Below are positions 59,101 through 64,000 of a stretch of 64,000 nucleotides of DNA, piece after piece. The stretch comes from Massariosphaeria phaeospora (lineage: Eukaryota > Ascomycota > Dothideomycetes > Pleosporales). The stretch covers positions 62,001-126,000 of the forward strand of contig JAADJZ010000039.1 of assembly GCA_011032825.1 (NCBI GenBank), in the 5' to 3' direction. The notes under the pieces are model-generated. The model saw nothing but the letters and a program-made list of their open reading frames with translations, was not told the DNA's origin and made no database searches. Position numbers and translations under genes: made by a program. Each line of letters opens with the position of its first letter. Positions within the stretch are counted from its first letter, which is position 1.

Positions 59101-60224
59101 CGGTGGCAAATGCCTGTAGCTGGTCTACCATGGTATTGATCGTCTGCTGCAACTGTAAGATTTCTCCTCTGGCGGGTCGTTCGATCTTCCGACTCAGGTC
59201 ACCGTGTGCTACGGCCGTGGTAACAACCGCGATCTCGCGCACTTGATCCGTTAGGTTGTTGGCCATGAGGTTTACTACAACGCCTGTTAGTAGGAGGCCA
59301 ATGAGCGGAAGCTAGGACATTGAACATACCGCTATCCGTTAGTTCTGCCCAGATTCCATCGACTCCAGGAACGTTGGCCTGGCCGCCCAACCTACCCTCG
59401 GTGCCGACCTCCTTTGCTAGATGTGTGACTTGGCTCGCAAAATCCTGCAACTGATCTACCATCTTGTTGATGGTACGCTTGAACAAAGTAATTTCAGGGT
59501 CCATCTCTTTGGCATGGATCAAAACCTTCTTGCTCAGGTCACCCATTGCGACAGCAGTGACAATGCTGCCAATCTCGCGGAGTGCCTTTTGGAATGCCAG
59601 ATTGGCCTGCTGGTGCTTGACCAGTTCCCGCTTCAACGCACCAATGTCTTCAATGCCATGTCGGAAGGCTTCATCCTGACTGTTCTGCTGCTTGTGCACC
59701 TCACTGCTAAGGTTGTCAATATGCTCGCGCTGGTTCTTGATCTGATCGGCCTGCTTGTTCAGGTGGTCGCGCAGGTAATTGAGTTGCTCCTCGGTAAGCG
59801 GCGCGGCGGGGGTCTGGGAGTCACTGGTCGTCTCTTTCGCGGCCAGCCAGTTGCTAACCCAGCTTGCTCTCTGGTCCTTGTATGAAGCGCGTCGACCCGA
59901 GGGAGCGCCGTTGCGCGAGGCTGCAGTTGCAGCGGAGGTATCCTGGAATGGCGAACCCATGGGCTCGCCAGGCGTCATGGGGAAGGTTCGATTATCGACG
60001 ACGTTTGCTTTGGCCTCGAGATACTGGACACGTGCTGCGAGCGCGGCGAGCTCTTGCTCGAGCCCAGCCTTCTCCGGAGAGTCGGGCCCCGCGAGGGTGA
60101 TGATACTCGTCTTCGGTCCATTTGCAGCGATTTGGCCGCTGAAGGAGGCGTCTATGGCCGGGTCATGCTGCTTCGCGAGGCTCTTGAGAAGATGCGAGAT
60201 GCCGGAATACGTTTCGGCCGTCAT
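56171..60224 (-). CDS. nik1: Group III hybrid histidine kinase (Nik1/Os-1 type), osmosensing
   Basis: Exons 60224-59330, 59274-56522 and 56473-56171 give 1316 aa. There is no membrane segment. An N-terminal coiled-coil region (about 150-230) is followed by five full HAMP-pair units of about 92 residues (markers TTAVA.GDLSRK, EVGTEG.LGGQA, WK.LT.NVN.MA) and a sixth half unit. The catalytic core has H-box [11 protein letters not shown] with His about 748, then HATPase motifs ([28 protein letters not shown]). The receiver has phosphoacceptor Asp about 1166 in [11 protein letters not shown] and ends [12 protein letters not shown]. Family knowledge: it acts upstream of the HOG MAP kinase cascade through Ypd1 and Ssk1, and is the genetic target of phenylpyrrole and dicarboximide fungicides. 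The HAMP array looks intact. Confidence 0.95.
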
Positions 60225-61763
60225 CGCTGCGGTGCGGCGCCTTGGAGGTCAGAAAGCCGTGCTAGATGCGATGCGCATTGGGGATAGGGGAGGGAGGGCG
60301 CGCTTGGGCAGGTGAAAGGACAGACAAGAGGACGGCGAGAGAAGGACGGCGAGAGAAGGACGACGAGAGAGTGTTGGGCCACGACAGAGGGTTGTCGTTT
60401 CGAAGCCTGGTGCGGTGTCGCTCGAAGGCTGGCGAGGAGTATCCCCGCTAGAAGATGATGTCTTGGGCACTTGGGCAACAGGGTTGGCGAAAGGAGAGCT
60501 AGGGGATGGTCCGAGGTGCAAGTGATTGCGGCAGCGGGAAGCGGTCGGCACAAGAACGGCAAAGAGCTTCACGAGCAGGAGCGCTGGCGGAAGTGCAGGC
60601 GGACGCGGACAACGGCGCTGCTGCAGAGTGGTAAAATGGTGGGAAACCGCGCTGTAAGGCCTGCTCGGCGACAGTCCGCTGATGAATGAAGGTACAAAGA
60701 GTGGTGGATGGTGGGCCCCCGGCCCCGGCACGTCAGTTTTAGCAACGCTCTATGTCTAGCGATGCGCCATGCACCCTCTCCACCCCCTCGAACAAGCGCT
60801 CCAGCTGAGAAGCTACGTTTACACCGCTGTGTCCGCTGCCCGGGCGTGGGTCGAGCGGCTGCTTTGTGTGCGCCTGGCGCCCGCTAGACAACAGTTTGAT
60901 ACAAAGATCTCAGCAGCGCTCCGACCACACGGCGGGCCTGCGCGGGCAACGAGGGCTTATGGGGAAAAGCCCTATGACGTCGACGTGGTCTTTGCGCCGA
61001 TTCGAATTCCGCGATGCGCCGTGCCGTGGAGCTGGGCTGCTCGCTCCAACTCTGGGTCGGGCGGCGCTGGCTCGAGTCCAGAAGCCCCTGAAAAGCCAGA
61101 AACGACGGCATCAGAATCTCCCATCTCCACGGACATGACACCTAATGACGGACGCGCATCACACCACTAGAGTCCGTCCAACGGCGCCGTCAAACGCGCG
61201 GGCGGGATGGATGGCCATCATAACCCAGTCTGGCGGTGCCCGAGCCTCGAGCCTATTCACCGCGCCCGCTTTGGGGTGGCATCGGGTTCTGCCCTCCGAG
61301 CTCCTGATATAGATTCCATAGGATGCCACATGATTGTAATTTGTTCTACTGCGCACTACATACGTTTTACAGGCGAGGTAACAGCCCCTGTTTGATCGTC
61401 ACTCGCACAACGGCCTTTGGGAATTCGGCTTTTCTAACGTGACAGTGCAGTGGTTTGTTTCCCTTCCTTCGTTGTTTCTCCACAGTTCTGCGCGTGTTGG
61501 TGGGGGGCAGGAGCATATGCATATCATTTCCCCCTGTCTTTCCAGCCAATGTCTAGCTTACTATCTACACTTTTCATCCTCAAGAATTGCACTGCTAGCC
61601 GCTTGTAACAATGGGACAGCGCCGCCTACACAATATGAAAGCTCGGTTGCCCCATCGTGTCGAGCGTTGAAACTTGTACAACTCAGAAGAACACTGTCTT
61701 CTACATTAATAGCAATATGCTCGTGAAACAATAAAAACCCTGGAACAGCCCACGGGTAGCCCG
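60225..61763. other. Promoter/leader region of the histidine kinase
   Basis: About 1.5 kb between the kinase start and the stop of the Laa2-like gene. Open frames at 60.2-61.2 kb on both strands are Arg/Ser/Pro-rich, overlapping and unrecognised. No gene called. Confidence 0.5.
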
Positions 61764-63448
61764 CTACCTGAGCTTCTTTGCATGCGCGACCAAGCTCTCG
61801 ATGACTTGCTCGAAAGCGTCTTTGTCCCCCAAGGCGCTCTCCATGCGCTTCTGCCAGTAGTCAAAGACCTCCTTTGCACGCTCCTTCAACTCATCTAGCC
61901 GCTTCACATGCGCTCGCAGCTCGTCGTCGGTGAAGTTGCTGAGGGCAGCATCGGTGGTTGAGCAAAGCCTGGTTGTTGAGCTGATATCTAGTTCTGGTGG
62001 TGGTGGAGGACCCTTGCGCTTCCTCTCGGATTTTGACGCCGAGGAATCTACTGATGTTGATGATGCATTCTCTCTCTTAACACGGCCGAGGGCGCCGCTG
62101 CGGCCGTCCGCTGAAGGCCTAGGCGATTTCTCGCCTGGTACATGGATTGATGGCAGTATAAGTTTCTTCTGCTTGGATGCCGGTAATATCTCGTCCAAGT
62201 CGACTGGAACCCCGAGCGAGACCAAGAACAGTCGCCGTATCCGAGAGCGGACCCAATCGGGAGGCTGGAGGGGCGGTGGGGCGACGAGCTGGGACCATAA
62301 TGATTCGCTGCGTTCCGAGAGAAAAATCGACCGGATGGCATCTTGGTTGGTAGATATGCTTGGGACTTCTTTTAAAGATGGGTATATTTCATGAATATAG
62401 GGCTGTGTGGCATGCACGACGTCGTCAAGCGATGGGAGCTCCTCGAAATCCAGGACGGGCTACACAAGGCCCACGTCAGTCTACACATGTCACAACGAGG
62501 CAGGCTTCAAAGTATAAGCGGCCTAGGATTGAATAATTCCGACTTACAGGACCTGGAGAAGGGGCAGGTACAGGGGGCTGATCAGGGGGTTTGTCAAATG
62601 CACTCTCAGCTTGTTCTTCGCCTTGTTGAAATCCGTCATCGAAGTCCCCGAAATCATCTCCCTCCCCGCCCTCTTCAAAATCGTCAAAGTCATCGCCGAA
62701 TTCGCCATCATCCTCCACTATGCCGTTCCCATCGTTCTCGTCTAGTCGTAGTGACTCAGCAGCAGAGTTATCAACTAAGTCTGTAGCGTCGTCGTCATCG
62801 TCGTCATCAGGGTTTAAGGGAGATCTGTTTATCGAGGCAGTTGGCGACCCTTCTTCCGTCAATGGAACGCAGGGAAGTACTAAAGAGACATGTGCCTTAC
62901 GTACCTTGGCTTGTTTTCGCTGGGGGCTCCGGTGCCTTCACGACCACATCAGGGACGGCATCAGCAGCACGGAGTTCGAACGCGTGTGTGCCAGGGACAT
63001 CGCCATGGCTAGGCTGGTCCGGGTCAACCTTTTCGACCACAGTCTTTGGTACTTGTGAACCTCCCGGCGTAAGCGGTCGGTCGCCTGCGTTTACTCGAGA
63101 GGTACTTCGACTCCGCGTGCCCTCTGGCACAACCTCGACCTCATCGGGAACGGCGTCTTGGACTCTCTTTTCGTATGCATCGGTACCTGGGACTTCGCCG
63201 TAACTAGGCTCATCGTCTACTCGTTCGACACGCGTCGTTGGGATCGGAGAAGTCGCCTCAGATCTTCCAGTTTGTGCCGCCGCTACGTGACCTTCCGAGG
63301 CATCAGAGAAGTGTTCATCGCTAGAAGATTCTACTAGTGCACGGTCAGATGCTAGCACGACTGTCATGGGAGAACCCGCACCTAGCTCATGGGCGCCAGG
63401 GTCTTGCAGCTCCACACTCTTTCTGGGAGGGGCAAGTTCGTCGGTCAT
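61764..63448 (-). CDS. Laa2-like clathrin/AP-1 accessory protein
   Basis: Exons 63448-62905, 62852-62548 and 62459-61764 give 514 aa. The N-terminal third is disordered and holds an internal imperfect duplication (SYGEVPGTDAYE.R and SHGDVPGTHAFE.R). The middle is strongly acidic with repeated FGDF-type motifs (EFGDDFDDFEEG; GDDFGDFDDGF), which bind gamma-ear domains of AP-1/GGA adaptors in aftiphilin and yeast Laa2. A conserved segment follows (LDFEELPSLDDV; IHEIYPSL), then WVRSRIRRLFLVSLGVPVDLDEILP and a C-terminal helix (KERAKEVFDYWQKRME). Role by family: recruitment of the Laa1-AP-1 complex to trans-Golgi/endosome membranes. Exon 2 has two adjacent possible acceptors that differ by one codon. 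Confidence 0.82.
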
Positions 63449-63972
63449 GGTCGAATGCTATGGGGAGGGCAGGCACCGAGGTCGTCTTGCAATCGACTAT
63501 CTTGACCAGGCAGGCCGTATCGCGAGAGACTAGGATATGGCGAGTAGCCGTAATATCAATTATTTCCAAAACAGGACGAGCGAATGGGGTAGTTGTTGGA
63601 CTTTATCGCGTGTAACGTATGTAGAGGCTCATGCACAGCAGTGAACAGTAGGTAGTGGGGGGTGGAGAGGAGATCGATCGGCGGACGGAGCGGCACAAGG
63701 ATCCACCGGGTCTTGGCGTGACAAGCTAAGTTTGTATGGGGCAGCAACGCGCAGGTGTGAAAGGCAACGCATCTCGCGCCCGTTACTCCGAACCTCCTTC
63801 CACCTTCCCACATTGCTTACCTGCAGAGGCGGCGCGTCATTCTACTTTTGCAGTGCAAACACACCCACCGTACACCCGCCTTATTCAACCTCAACCGCTG
63901 TAAGCTCCCAAACCCTCAGCTCCAACCTGCGATCCCAGACTCTAATACATTTAACCAGGCCATTGTACGGAC
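63449..63972. promoter_or_regulatory. Divergent promoter region, Laa2-like gene / right-edge gene
   Basis: 524 bp between head-to-head starts at 63448 (-) and 63973 (+). The right half contains CCACC/CACAC-rich leader-like sequence. No specific operator identified. Confidence 0.4.
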
Positions 63973-64000
63973 ATGGCGGCGTTTAATTTTGGCCCAAAGA
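63973..64000 (+). CDS. 5' tip of a gene running off the right edge
   Basis: An ATG at 63973 in fair context (GGACATGGC) opens MAAFNFGPK before the window ends. A CT/CA-rich leader-like sequence precedes it. The FNFG string is reminiscent of FG-nucleoporin N-termini such as Nsp1, but nine residues are far too few to call it. Confidence 0.3.

Noticed and set aside
60769..61170. 133-codon frame upstream of the histidine kinase
   Set aside because: Arg/Ala/Pro-rich with overlapping frames on both strands and no recognisable domain.

Overview
The window is nuclear DNA of a filamentous ascomycete. Evidence: many 45-120 nt GT-AG introns, a group III (Nik1/Os-1 type) histidine kinase, a Zn2Cys6 regulator, WSC and glyoxal oxidase domains, a DUF3669 protein, a NACHT-ankyrin protein and a Fot1/pogo-like transposon relic. 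Its stop pattern looks like repeat-induced point mutation (RIP). Gene style and content suggest Dothideomycetes (Pleosporales-like), but that rank is inference.

Layout. 1-812: 3' end of an unrecognised gene. 2.5-6.2 kb (-): secreted copper-radical (glyoxal) oxidase with five WSC modules. 8.6-10.6 kb (-) and 12.8-15.9 kb (+): a divergent wall-polysaccharide pair, a membrane-anchored GH16 glucanase and a multi-pass GT2 synthase. 17.2-18.5 kb (+): DUF3669 protein. 19.7-22.0 kb (+): Zn2Cys6 regulator. 23.4-25.8 kb (-): Ran GTPase and the proteasome chaperone Nas2. 26.6-30.0 kb (+): RhoGEF. 30.8-31.4 kb (+): small SBDS-domain protein. 32.8-34.5 kb (-): single-pass surface protein. 36.0-43.4 kb: a block bounded by about 400-bp inverted repeats, holding a dead Fot1-like transposase and an intact NACHT-ankyrin (NLR-like) gene. 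44.1-45.9 kb (-): AAA ATPase. 48.9-50.9 kb (-): F-box protein. 51.5-54.8 kb (-): Uls1/Ris1-type SNF2-RING translocase. 56.2-60.2 kb (-): Nik1-type histidine kinase. 61.8-63.4 kb (-): Laa2-like AP-1 accessory protein. 63.97 kb to the edge (+): 5' tip of another gene.

Most genes are housekeeping or wall-related and are not an obvious pathway cluster. The accessory part is 36-43.4 kb, where a RIP-like degraded transposon lies beside an NLR-like gene whose ankyrin units are almost identical at DNA level. That block is the most interesting feature. Exon boundaries were set by hand from splice consensus, phase and family alignment memory. Every multi-exon model given here keeps an open frame across its junctions, but none has been tested against transcripts.
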